Positions 1 to 6,591 are shown, counted from the first letter of the stretch. The stretch is 7,587 nucleotides of DNA from Betaproteobacteria bacterium (GCA_018969885.1 JAGWXN010000163.1:1-7587); one strand, 5' to 3'. Numbers and translations are program-made. The notes: generated from the sequence alone by a model not told the origin.

Positions 1-1476
1 GTCGGCGCCATCAGGGCGATCTTGTAATTGAGCGGCCGCGCGCATCAGGCGGTCAAAGCGGCTCATGCCGCGTGCATGCGTATCGCTGTAGCCCTTGATG
101 GCACGCCGTAGCCGGATGACTTCCACTGCGAAACGGTAGTCATGTGCGAAGGCCTGCTCCACTCGATCGAGCCAGGCCTCGAGGTGCTGCTGTTCGCGCT
201 GGTGTCGAAGACTTGAACGACGCATGAAGCGTAGCGACGCAAGCGCGTGCAGCATGAACTGGCCGGTGATGGTGTGCGAGCGAACGCGGCGGCCTTTCGC
301 GAGGCGGCGCTCTATCCAGGCGCTCAGTCTGGGTGAATGTTCAAGTTTGCGAGCGAGGCTGACGGGCAGGAGCGAGGTGACCTCCTCGAGTCTGGGGTGG
401 AAATACTCCGTTGCCCCTACCACTTCCGAATCATTGGCGCCGACTTCGCGCCGGATCCGTTCAAAGCGCTCGCTTCGCGACTTGAGGTCGGCGACCCGGA
501 TGATGTCGTCATAAGCCATGGCTACGGCGATCCAGCGGGCGGCTTCAATCGTGGCCAGATGACCATGGGCTTCGCCACCGCTTGCAGCGGCAGTGCGATG
601 AACCTTCGCGACGCGGTTCAGGTATTCAGTGCCGTAATCAAGGTCTTGGTATTCCAGCACGCGTTGCAAACCGGCCCCCAGCATGGGATGCGCCAAAGCC
701 GGGAACTCGGCCACAATTCGTTCGCGCAGACGCTCGACCTCGGGCGATGCAGCGCGGGCGGGAAGCGGGGCGGGCTCGCCGGGCAGGGGCGTCTGTTCGG
801 TGGCGTTTCGGATGGGCTCGCGAATTGCAGCGCATCCGGCCTGCCAGGCGCGCAGGCTGGGCTCGGCCCCGACTCCAGCCCGGCGAATGGTGTCGCGGAA
901 GGCGTCGTCAGAGAAAGGCAATTCGCCGCTGCCAGCGAGTGCGCCAAAAAGCGCGGCCGAGATGACGCTTCCCTCGCGGCGAGCGAGCTGCTGCATGTCG
1001 TCGTGCAGGAAACGCTGGGCATAGCGGGTGCCGGCTTCGAGGACCGCGGCGGTGTCGGCGATGCCGTTACCTGGCACCACTTTTTCAAGGGTGCCGAAGT
1101 CGCGATGCGTGGAAGCGATCAGGGTGGTTCGGTCACGACTCACCAGTCCCCGCTGAATGGCACGGCCGGCTTCCATCAGCTCGGCTGCAATCACGATATC
1201 GACCTCGCCTGGCACCGGCATGAGCGCGAACACCGGCTGCGTGGCGCGCGCTTCAGCGTGCGCAGCATCCAGGAGCTCGACGTAGTAGATGGTGGCGCCA
1301 GTTCGCTGCGCCACACCCGGCACCGAGGTGGACTGCGCGAGGTAGCCGTTGTTTTCGGCCAGGTCGACGATCCAGTCCACCAGTACGCCGCCACCCTGTC
1401 CCCCCATCGCCATGATGGCGATGGTGATGGGACGATTCGGCTGGGTGCCTCGGACATTCATCCTGGTCGTGCTCAT
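1..1476 (-). CDS. iorB: Indolepyruvate/aryl-2-oxoacid:ferredoxin oxidoreductase, beta subunit with long C-terminal extension (3' end cut by window edge)
   Basis: The frame is open from an ATG at 1476 to the window edge: 492 codons and no stop. The true end lies outside. Residues about 16-60 carry the Gly-rich start of the pyruvate-ferredoxin oxidoreductase gamma-type domain (AIMAMGGQGGG), followed by the conserved stretch containing VPGVAQRTGA. This domain appears to run to about residue 220. A Pro/Ala-rich linker follows (about 225-247), then a charged, helix-rich C-terminal part (about 250-492). Such an extension is typical of bacterial IorB-like proteins and absent from the short archaeal beta subunit of about 200 residues. 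The subunit should pair with the upstream alpha subunit in CoA-dependent oxidative decarboxylation of arylpyruvates. The start overlaps the alpha stop as ATGA, with GAGG 7 bases upstream, so the two are translationally coupled. Family assignment is firm. Substrate (indolepyruvate, phenylpyruvate or another 2-oxo acid) cannot be read from the sequence. Confidence 0.9.
   Translation of the reverse strand, partial: MSTTRMNVRGTQPNRPITIAIMAMGGQGGGVLVDWIVDLAENNGYLAQSTSVPGVAQRTGATIYYVELLDAAHAEARATQPVFALMPVPGEVDIVIAAELMEAGRAIQRGLVSRDRTTLIASTHRDFGTLEKVVPGNGIADTAAVLEAGTRYAQRFLHDDMQQLARREGSVISAALFGALAGSGELPFSDDAFRDTIRRAGVGAEPSLRAWQAGCAAIREPIRNATEQTPLPGEPAPLPARAASPEVERLRERIVAEFPALAHPMLGAGLQRVLEYQDLDYGTEYLNRVAKVHRTAAASGGEAHGHLATIEAARWIAVAMAYDDIIRVADLKSRSERFERIRREVGANDSEVVGATEYFHPRLEEVTSLLPVSLARKLEHSPRLSAWIERRLAKGRRVRSHTITGQFMLHALASLRFMRRSSLRHQREQQHLEAWLDRVEQAFAHDYRFAVEVIRLRRAIKGYSDTHARGMSRFDRLMRAAAQLQDRPDGAD
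1404..1424. repeat. 21-base perfect palindrome inside the 5' part of iorB
   Basis: The arms CCATCGCCAT (1404-1413) and ATGGCGATGG (1415-1424) are exact reverse complements around a single central G. On the coding strand it covers about residues 18-25 (TIAIMAMG), just before the Gly-rich motif. It may reflect only the repeating ATC/GCC/ATG codons, but ten-base perfect arms are longer than expected by chance here. Confidence 0.6.
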
Positions 1477-3674
1477 TGGTTTGCCTCGACCACCAGTGAA
1501 CGTGCGGCAAGCGAACGATTACGGCGAGCCTGCAGCCAGCCGGTCACGCCCCGACGGACCCGGTCCAGTCCACGTTCAAAAGCGGTGGCGTTTCGGACCC
1601 ACTCGATTCGGTAGAACGACGGACAGAGCACCGCGGCGTCGGCGACCTCGCCACAATGCCCGCACGCAACGCAGCTGTCGTCGACGGCAGCGACCGGGTC
1701 GGGTTTGAGCGGGTCGCCGCTGGGTTTAAGCGACAGCGACGGGCAGCCCGAGACTCGCATGCAGGCGTGATCGCCGCTGCAGACCGAGGCATCGACGCCG
1801 AATTTTTCCTTCAACACGCGTTCGCCGCGGGCTGTAGCCTGGGCCTTCTGGGGCCGCTCCCGGCGCTGGCGGTTCAACATGCACTCGCTCTGGGCAATGA
1901 CCACCTTGGGTCCGCGGAAGTCGGTGGTGAGCGCCTCTTTAAGCGTATCGCGCATGGTGCGCACATCATAGGTGTCAGTGATGGTACGAACCCACTGCAC
2001 GCCCACGCCCCGCACGGCGGCTTCGATTGGATGATAGGTGCTGCGGTTTGGGTTGTCGGCGCGCGATGACGGGATGTCCTGCCCGCCAGTGGCGGCCGAG
2101 TAATTGTTGTCGACGATAACGATTACGCCATCGGACTTGTTGAATACCGCGTTGGCGATACCGCTGGTGAGGCCGTTGTGCCAGAAGCCGCCATCGCCCA
2201 TGATCGAGATGGCGCGCTTTGAACCTTCAATACCGAAGGCGGCTGCGCTCGATGCGCCCAGCCCGTAGCCCATGGTGGACGCGCCCAGGTGAAACGGTGG
2301 CATGGCCGCAAACAGGTGGCAGCCGATGTCACCTGCGATGTGGTGTTCGCCGAGGTCTTGCTGCAGGAGAGTGAGCGCAGAAAAGATCGGGCGCTCGGGG
2401 CAGCCGGTACAAAAGCTGGGCGGGCGCGCCGGAACAATGTCGTTCAGTTCAGGTGCGGCGCGGCGCATATTGGCACCTGCGGCTGCGGCAGCGCTGGGTG
2501 GGCGTTCGCGCTTGATCGAGATGGGAACAGCGGTGGCCACTGAAGCCGGCCGGTAGCGACTGGCAAATGCTTTCACGCCCGCGCGCAGCTCGGCCACGGT
2601 GTATTCGCCTGCCATGGTGAGCAAATCTTTGCCGTGGACGGTTGTGCCGAGCCCCGCGCGGCTCAGGACCGCTCGGATCGCCTGCTCGTGATAGTCGGGC
2701 TGACCTTCTTCGACGATCAGCACTGCTTTCTTACCTTCGCAGAAGCGCAGTACTTCGGCATCGATGACAGGATAGGCGACGTTGAGAACGTACATGGGAA
2801 TGCGCGACTGGCCATAGAGATCGGCTAGCTCTTCGTGCATCAGCGCCCGAAGCGTGTTGTTGTACAGCCCGCCCAGCACGATCACGCCCAGCTCGCTGAT
2901 GTCGCCGTCGAAGAACTCGTTGAGGTGGTTGTCTTCGATGTACTTGACCGCTGCAGGCCAGCGATCCAGCACCTTCTCGTGCTCATGCATGAATGCGGCG
3001 GGCGGCAGAACGATGCGACTGGTATCCCGGCGCGGCGCCTCCAGGGCCTGGCGCAGGTTGAACGCAGGGGGCCGGTTTTCGCGTGTGACAAAACTTCCAT
3101 GCACGTGACAGGCGCGGATTCGCAGTTCCAGCATCACCGGGGTGTTACTGGCCTCGGACAGCGCGAAGCCGTGGTGCACCGCATTCACGATCGAGGGAAG
3201 GTTGGGGCGCGGATCGAGGAGCCAAATCTGCGACTTCATCGCAAAGGCGTGCGTGCGCTCCTGCATGATCGAGGAACCCTCGCCGTAGTCCTCACCAATG
3301 ATGATGAGCGCGCCCCCAATCACCCCGCCGGAGGCGAGGTTGGCGAGCGCATCCGAGGCCACATTGGTGCCGACCGTTGACTTCCAGGTGACTGCGCCAC
3401 GAATCGGATAAGTCATGGACGGCGCGAGGGTTGCGGCGGCGCAGGCCTCGCTCGCGCTCGATTCAAAATGGACGCCCAACTGGTCGAGGATGGGACGGGC
3501 ATCGGCGAGCACATCCATGAGATGCGAAATGGGCGCGCCCTGGTAGCCGGCAACGTAGCCCACCCCGCATTCAAGCAGGGCCTTGGTGACCGCGAGGATC
3601 CCCTCACCCCGGAACACTGTGCCAGCGGGGACCAGCAGCTGCTCGACTTCTTTCTTGAATGAACGTTCTGCCAT
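1473..3674 (-). CDS. iorA: Indolepyruvate/aryl-2-oxoacid:ferredoxin oxidoreductase, alpha subunit (TPP and iron-sulfur)
   Basis: This is the catalytic subunit, 733 residues. With thiamine diphosphate it would decarboxylate a 2-oxo acid, pass the acyl group to CoA and the electrons through iron-sulfur clusters to ferredoxin. The N-terminal pyrimidine-binding domain includes GYQGAP (about 43-48) and the acidic stretch FESSASEAC (about 70-78). A middle domain covers about 240-360. The motif FCTGCPERP (421-429) opens the TPP pyrophosphate domain, which has the signature GDGGFWHN (493-500) and the downstream pair Asn523-Asn524. The C-terminus is a ferredoxin-like domain: Cys632, Cys638 and Cys644-Pro, then Cys668, Cys671, Cys674 and Cys684-Pro. 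In the first motif Asp635 occupies the usual second cysteine position. The ATG at 3674 lies 6 bases after the dehydrogenase stop, with AAGG/AGG elements inside the end of that gene. The 3' end overlaps the beta subunit by 4 bases. There is no signal peptide, so it is cytoplasmic. The exact arylpyruvate preference is unknown. Confidence 0.93.
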   Translation of the reverse strand: MAERSFKKEVEQLLVPAGTVFRGEGILAVTKALLECGVGYVAGYQGAPISHLMDVLADARPILDQLGVHFESSASEACAAATLAPSMTYPIRGAVTWKSTVGTNVASDALANLASGGVIGGALIIIGEDYGEGSSIMQERTHAFAMKSQIWLLDPRPNLPSIVNAVHHGFALSEASNTPVMLELRIRACHVHGSFVTRENRPPAFNLRQALEAPRRDTSRIVLPPAAFMHEHEKVLDRWPAAVKYIEDNHLNEFFDGDISELGVIVLGGLYNNTLRALMHEELADLYGQSRIPMYVLNVAYPVIDAEVLRFCEGKKAVLIVEEGQPDYHEQAIRAVLSRAGLGTTVHGKDLLTMAGEYTVAELRAGVKAFASRYRPASVATAVPISIKRERPPSAAAAAGANMRRAAPELNDIVPARPPSFCTGCPERPIFSALTLLQQDLGEHHIAGDIGCHLFAAMPPFHLGASTMGYGLGASSAAAFGIEGSKRAISIMGDGGFWHNGLTSGIANAVFNKSDGVIVIVDNNYSAATGGQDIPSSRADNPNRSTYHPIEAAVRGVGVQWVRTITDTYDVRTMRDTLKEALTTDFRGPKVVIAQSECMLNRQRRERPQKAQATARGERVLKEKFGVDASVCSGDHACMRVSGCPSLSLKPSGDPLKPDPVAAVDDSCVACGHCGEVADAAVLCPSFYRIEWVRNATAFERGLDRVRRGVTGWLQARRNRSLAARSLVVEANQ

Positions 3675-3680
3675 GATGAG

Positions 3681-4664
3681 TCAACCTGCCTTGACGACCG
3701 AACGGGGCGTGCGCCCCGCTGCGAAATCCACCAGACACCCCAACCCTTCACGGGCGATGGCGTCGAAACACTCGTCAGTCCAGCAGAGCGCATGAGGCGT
3801 GACGATGACCTGCTCCATTGACAGGAGCGGGTTGGCGGGATCAACCGGCTCCTGTTCAAAGACATCGAGGCCCGCACCCGCGATGCGGCCGGAGCGAAGC
3901 GCATCGATCAGGGCGGCTTCGTCGGCCACCGGGCCCCGCGCCACATTGATGAAAAAAGCCTCAGGCTTCATCTGCGCAAAGCGCTCGGCATTCATCAGGT
4001 GACGGGTCTGCTCGTTCAGGATGCAGCACGCGACGACAAAATCGGAGCGGGCGAGTAGCTCGTCGAGTGCAACCGGCTCGCCCTGCAGGGCCCGAATAGA
4101 TTGCGAATCGGCAAACGGATCAGACACCAGCATCTTCCAGCCGAAGGGCGCAGCGAGGGAGAGAATTTCCCGGCCAATGCCGCCCGCGCCAATGATGCCA
4201 AGCGTGCGACGGGTGAGGCCAAGACCCATGTGACTGGTGCGTTCATGCCAGCGGCCAGCCCGGGTGAGACGGTCTTTGGTGAACAGGCGCCCGGCGAGCG
4301 CGAAGATGAGGGTGAGCGTGGCGACTGCGACGGGCCGGCGAACCGCCACCGGCGTGTTGGTCAACACGATGCCGCGTTCGGCGAGCGCTGCGATGTCGAC
4401 CGAGTCGTAGCCCACGCCATGGCGCGCCACGATTCGCACGCGGCAGTCACTGCGCGCAACGCTGGCCCGCGTGACACTCGGCGAGTTGACGTACAGGCCG
4501 TCGTAGCGGGCCGCCACGTCGGGAGTGATCTCGCTCAAGGTCTCGGGGATGAGCTCCCAGGTGAGGCCCGGTGCGTTGTCCAATAGCTCGAGCGGGCCTC
4601 GCCCGAACGAGGGTTCGCCGTCGGCCTTGATAAGGTCGCGGGTTAGTCCGATTCGAAAGCTCAT
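3681..4664 (-). CDS. NAD-dependent D-isomer-specific 2-hydroxyacid dehydrogenase
   Basis: This 327-residue cytoplasmic enzyme is full length for the family. It would interconvert a D-2-hydroxy acid and the matching 2-oxo acid. The Rossmann nucleotide-binding motif is GIIGAGGIG (Gly159, Gly161, Gly164). Asp182, at the end of the second strand (LVSDPF), favours NAD(H) over NADP(H). The catalytic trio is present: Arg243 in NVARGP, Glu272 in DVFEQEP and His291 in VTPHALCW. The substrate-side motif RHGVGYDSVD is at 81-90. The ATG at 4664 begins 3 bases after the stop of the aldolase remnant and has no clear Shine-Dalgarno sequence, so translation may depend on ribosomes finishing the remnant. The gene ends 6 bases before iorA. 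Sharing an operon with a 2-oxo acid oxidoreductase suggests it supplies, or drains, the 2-oxo acid used by IorAB. Family confidence is high. The substrate is not determined; phenyllactate- or indolelactate-type acids would fit the context. Confidence 0.93.
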   Translation of the reverse strand: MSFRIGLTRDLIKADGEPSFGRGPLELLDNAPGLTWELIPETLSEITPDVAARYDGLYVNSPSVTRASVARSDCRVRIVARHGVGYDSVDIAALAERGIVLTNTPVAVRRPVAVATLTLIFALAGRLFTKDRLTRAGRWHERTSHMGLGLTRRTLGIIGAGGIGREILSLAAPFGWKMLVSDPFADSQSIRALQGEPVALDELLARSDFVVACCILNEQTRHLMNAERFAQMKPEAFFINVARGPVADEAALIDALRSGRIAGAGLDVFEQEPVDPANPLLSMEQVIVTPHALCWTDECFDAIAREGLGCLVDFAAGRTPRSVVKAG

Positions 4665-4667
4665 GCG

Positions 4668-4859
4668 TCAGTGTCCGGTGCGGCCAGCGTAGGCCGTGAG
4701 TTCGCTAGTGGCGGCTGCGAGCAGCCCGGTATCGGTGCCGATCGCACGCATGTTGTAGCCCAGGTTGCGCGCACGATCGAGCGAAAAGAACTCGAAGGTC
4801 ATGGCGCCGACCACGGTTTCGCCGGCGGCGAGGGGAGCCTGGAGCGGGTTGGGTTTCAT
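4668..4859 (-). pseudogene. Remnant of an HpcH/HpaI-family (2-dehydro-3-deoxyglucarate-type) aldolase, with in-frame internal deletion
   Basis: This open frame of 63 codons looks like the two ends of a class II pyruvate aldolase joined together. Residues 1 to about 26 (MKPNPLQAPLAAGETVVGAM, then TFEFFS) match the usual N-terminus of HpcH/HpaI aldolases. Residues about 28-63, including LGYNMRAIGTDTGLLAAAT, match the usual C-terminus; E. coli GarL ends with the comparable FVAVGSDLGVFRSAT. The family is about 250-260 residues long, so some 190 are missing, including the catalytic Arg/His and the metal-binding Glu and Asp. The join lies near 4775-4787 and keeps the frame. ATG 4859 is preferred because the family N-terminus begins there and a weak GGAAA lies just upstream. 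The frame stays open upstream to 4985 without family resemblance. The stop is 3 bases before the dehydrogenase ATG. It cannot be an active aldolase. It may survive as a translated leader peptide. A genuinely short protein is less likely. The family match is from memory, not a search. Confidence 0.75.
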
Positions 4860-5003
4860 GGTTTTCCGCTTGAGTCGGTGGGAAATGACGAATAAGCTTC
4901 CGGAGGAGTCCCGTTCAAAAGGGATTGGCTCGAGCACGGGCATTCGCACGTCGCCCGGGTTTGGGACACAACTATTCAACCACATCCGACAGGAGACAAG
5001 ATT
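4860..5003. promoter_or_regulatory. Divergent promoter/operator region between enzyme operon and TRAP operon
   Basis: This is the only sizeable gap in the window and it separates two divergently transcribed blocks, so promoters for both are expected here. No convincing sigma-70 or sigma-54 promoter could be identified in either direction. The best leftward candidate is TTGAAC (minus strand, 4918-4913) with TATTCG 18 bases on, which is weak. Two imperfect inverted repeats could be operator half-sites: TCCC at 4909-4912 with GGGA at 4921-4924, and CGGGC at 4937-4941 with GCCCG at 4953-4957. Both are short and could be chance in GC-rich DNA. No regulator gene is in the window. Confidence 0.5.
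4991..4995 (+). promoter_or_regulatory. Ribosome binding site of dctP
   Basis: AGGAG lies 8 bases before the ATG at 5004 and fixes the start that gives a complete signal peptide. It is the strongest Shine-Dalgarno sequence in the divergent gap. Confidence 0.85.
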
Positions 5004-5996
5004 ATGTTCAACAGAATTTCGGCCGCCGGACGGGGATGGCTCGTTGCTGCATCGCTGGCTGCACTACCGGTGGCGGCTTCAGCCCAGACCGTGCTCAAGT
5101 TCGGTTTCGGTCTGCCCACCGAGGCGCACTACGGCGTGGGCGCCGCTTACATGCAGAAGGCGGTTGCCGAGCGCATGGGCGGGCGCTACAAAATCGAACT
5201 GTTCCCCAATTTTCAGTTAGGCGGTGAGCGCGAAATGACCGAGGGCGCGCAGCTCGGCACCATCGACCTGGTCACCACCTCCACCGGTCCGGTCGGCAAT
5301 TTTGTTCCCGACACGCTGATCACCGACATCCCGTTCCTGTTTCGCGACTACGCCCACGCTCGCGGCGTACTCGATGGCCCGATCGGCCAGGCCATTCTCG
5401 ACAAATGTCCGTCTAAAGGACTGGTCTGCCTTGCCTGGTCGGAAAACGGTTTCCGCCACATGACGAACAACCGCCGCGAGGTGAAGTCGCCGGCCGATGC
5501 CAAAGGTCTCAAGATCCGCACCATGGAAAATCAGGTGCACATGACGGCCTTCCGCACCCTGGGCGCGCTGCCCACGCCCATGGCCTTTCCCGAGCTATTC
5601 AGCGCACTGCAGCAGGGTACGGTGGATGGCCAGGAGAACCCCATCGGCGTGATCGTCTCGGCCAAGTTCGTCCAGGTACAAAAGCACCTCACGTTGTCCG
5701 GGCACCTGTATTCGCCCGCATTGGTGCTGATGTCGCCCGCGGCCTACAACAAGATGTCACCTGACGACCGCAAGCTGATCGTGCAGATTGCACGCGAAGG
5801 GGCAGCGGTGTCGCGTCAACGGGTCGAACAGCTTGAGCGTGAGGGCGTTGAGTCGCTGAAGGCCGCAGGGATGCAGGTCCGTGCGCTCAGTCCCGACGAG
5901 AAAGCGGCGTTCCAGAACTCGCTCGCCCCTGCCTACGCTGAATACGCGAAGCGCTTCGGTCAGGCCAACATCGACGCTATCCGTAACGCGAAATAA
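5004..5996 (+). CDS. dctP: TRAP transporter periplasmic substrate-binding protein, DctP family
   Basis: This 330-residue protein captures an organic acid in the periplasm and delivers it to the DctQM membrane complex. The signal peptide is visible: Arg at 4 and 10, a hydrophobic core at about 12-25, and ASA before a likely cut between Ala27 and Gln28. The mature part begins VLKFGFGLPTEAHYGVGA, as in the family. Likely ligand residues sit at family spacing: Arg151 in NGFRHMTN, Arg172 in GLKIRTMEN (the arginine that usually salt-bridges the substrate carboxylate) and Asn212 in GTVDGQENP. The ligand is therefore very probably a carboxylate. Length is normal. It is the first gene of a rightward operon and lies 73 bases before dctQ, a gap that contains a stem-loop. 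Divergence from the hydroxyacid dehydrogenase/IorAB operon suggests a 2-hydroxy or 2-oxo acid substrate, which is inference. Confidence 0.95.
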   Translation: MFNRISAAGRGWLVAASLAALPVAASAQTVLKFGFGLPTEAHYGVGAAYMQKAVAERMGGRYKIELFPNFQLGGEREMTEGAQLGTIDLVTTSTGPVGNFVPDTLITDIPFLFRDYAHARGVLDGPIGQAILDKCPSKGLVCLAWSENGFRHMTNNRREVKSPADAKGLKIRTMENQVHMTAFRTLGALPTPMAFPELFSALQQGTVDGQENPIGVIVSAKFVQVQKHLTLSGHLYSPALVLMSPAAYNKMSPDDRKLIVQIAREGAAVSRQRVEQLEREGVESLKAAGMQVRALSPDEKAAFQNSLAPAYAEYAKRFGQANIDAIRNAK

Positions 5997-6022
5997 GGGC
6001 GACGTTCGCGCGCGGCGCAGTT

Positions 6023-6047
6023 CGGCGCATCCTTCGGGTTTGCGCCG
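6023..6047 (+). other. Stem-loop in the dctP-dctQ intercistronic gap
   Basis: CGGCGCA at 6023-6029 pairs perfectly with TGCGCCG at 6041-6047 across an 11-base loop, and a further U-G pair is possible at 6022/6048. No T-run follows, so it is not a typical intrinsic terminator. It begins 27 bases after the dctP stop and ends 22 bases before the dctQ start. Such hairpins often protect the 3' end of the upstream message or cause partial termination. Either would let the binding protein be made in excess over the membrane subunits. Confidence 0.6.
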
Positions 6048-6057
6048 GTGCTTTATT

Positions 6058-6061
6058 GGAG
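6058..6061 (+). promoter_or_regulatory. Ribosome binding site deciding the GTG start of dctQ
   Basis: GGAG (within TTGGAGAG) lies 8 bases before the GTG at 6070, the same spacing as for dctP and dctM. It supports this GTG over far-upstream ATG codons in the same frame, which would place dctP coding sequence and the stem-loop inside dctQ. Confidence 0.75.
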
Positions 6062-6069
6062 AGCTCATC

Positions 6070-6564
6070 GTGCGGCAGTGGATTCTTGCAGCCGACCGGA
6101 TGGTCGGTCAGTTCATTCTTGCCCTGGCGTGTATCACGCTTGCCATCGCCGCGCTCTGCGGCGGCTATCAGATCATCGCGCGCTTCGTTCTGGAGGAACC
6201 CTCCACCTGGACCGAGGTTCTCACCCGGACGCTTGTCATCTGGAGTGTGTTCCTGGGGCTGAGCGCGGCGCTGCGCGGTGGGGCCTTGTTGTCGGTGGAT
6301 CTGCTCTACCGGACCGTTGCCCGAACGCGCTACCTGCCGATCCTTCATTTTTCCATCACCGCCGCCACCATGCTGTTTTTGCTGGTCGTGGTCTGGTATG
6401 GCTGGGACGTGGTGTACCGGGTGCGTTTTCAGAATCTGGCCGGGCTCGAAATCCCGATTTCGTGGGCCTATGCAGCCATTCCGGTGGGGGCCATGTTCGG
6501 TGTTCTGGGGTTACTCGCGAACTACCTGGACCCCAGGCGCGGCGAACTCGAAACCCAGCAGTAA
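6070..6564 (+). CDS. dctQ: TRAP transporter small membrane subunit, DctQ family
   Basis: This 164-residue inner-membrane protein pairs with DctM to form the transport complex. Four hydrophobic segments are visible at about 12-39, 50-70, 88-112 and 127-151, the expected topology. The motif EEPSTWTEVLTR (42-53) after the first segment is characteristic of the family. The GTG start at 6070 is chosen because GGAG lies 8 bases upstream, the protein then has normal length and begins MRQWILAADR, and a longer reading from 5881 would overlap the dctP 3' end by over 100 bases with an implausibly Arg/Ser-rich N-terminus. The stop is 27 bases before dctM. Substrate specificity lies mainly in DctP and DctM, so this subunit says nothing about the cargo. 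Confidence 0.92.
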   Translation: MRQWILAADRMVGQFILALACITLAIAALCGGYQIIARFVLEEPSTWTEVLTRTLVIWSVFLGLSAALRGGALLSVDLLYRTVARTRYLPILHFSITAATMLFLLVVVWYGWDVVYRVRFQNLAGLEIPISWAYAAIPVGAMFGVLGLLANYLDPRRGELETQQ

Positions 6565-6578
6565 TCGTCTGACTCACC

Positions 6579-6583
6579 AGGAG
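6579..6583 (+). promoter_or_regulatory. Ribosome binding site of dctM
   Basis: AGGAG lies in the 27-base gap after dctQ, 8 bases before the ATG at 6592, and fixes that start. Confidence 0.8.
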
Positions 6584-6591
6584 CGGCGCTC

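Noticed and set aside
337..1614. Long plus-strand open frame of 425 codons opposite iorB
   Set aside because: It lies antisense to a clear IorB coding frame and its translation has no recognisable domain. Long mirror frames are common in GC-rich genes.
2835..3380. Plus-strand open frame of 181 codons opposite iorA
   Set aside because: It lies wholly antisense to the well-supported TPP enzyme frame and shows no domain or ribosome binding site; it is a composition shadow.
4101..4586. Plus-strand open frame of 161 codons opposite the hydroxyacid dehydrogenase
   Set aside because: The dehydrogenase frame holds all catalytic motifs, and the mirror translation is charged, low-complexity and unrecognisable.
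4926..4942. Possible sigma-54 promoter (TGGC followed by GGGCA)
   Set aside because: The GG to GC spacing is one base off the required 10-base gap and the rest of the consensus is poor.
4860..4985. Upstream extension of the aldolase remnant to an ATG at 4985 (105 residues)
   Set aside because: The added 42 residues do not resemble the aldolase family. The family N-terminus begins at the ATG at 4859, and the extension would fill the divergent promoter gap.
5881..6069. Upstream ATG extension of dctQ giving a 227-residue protein
   Set aside because: The extra 63 residues are Arg/Ser-rich, overlap the end of dctP in another frame and cross the stem-loop. The GTG at 6070 has a proper ribosome binding site and gives normal family length.
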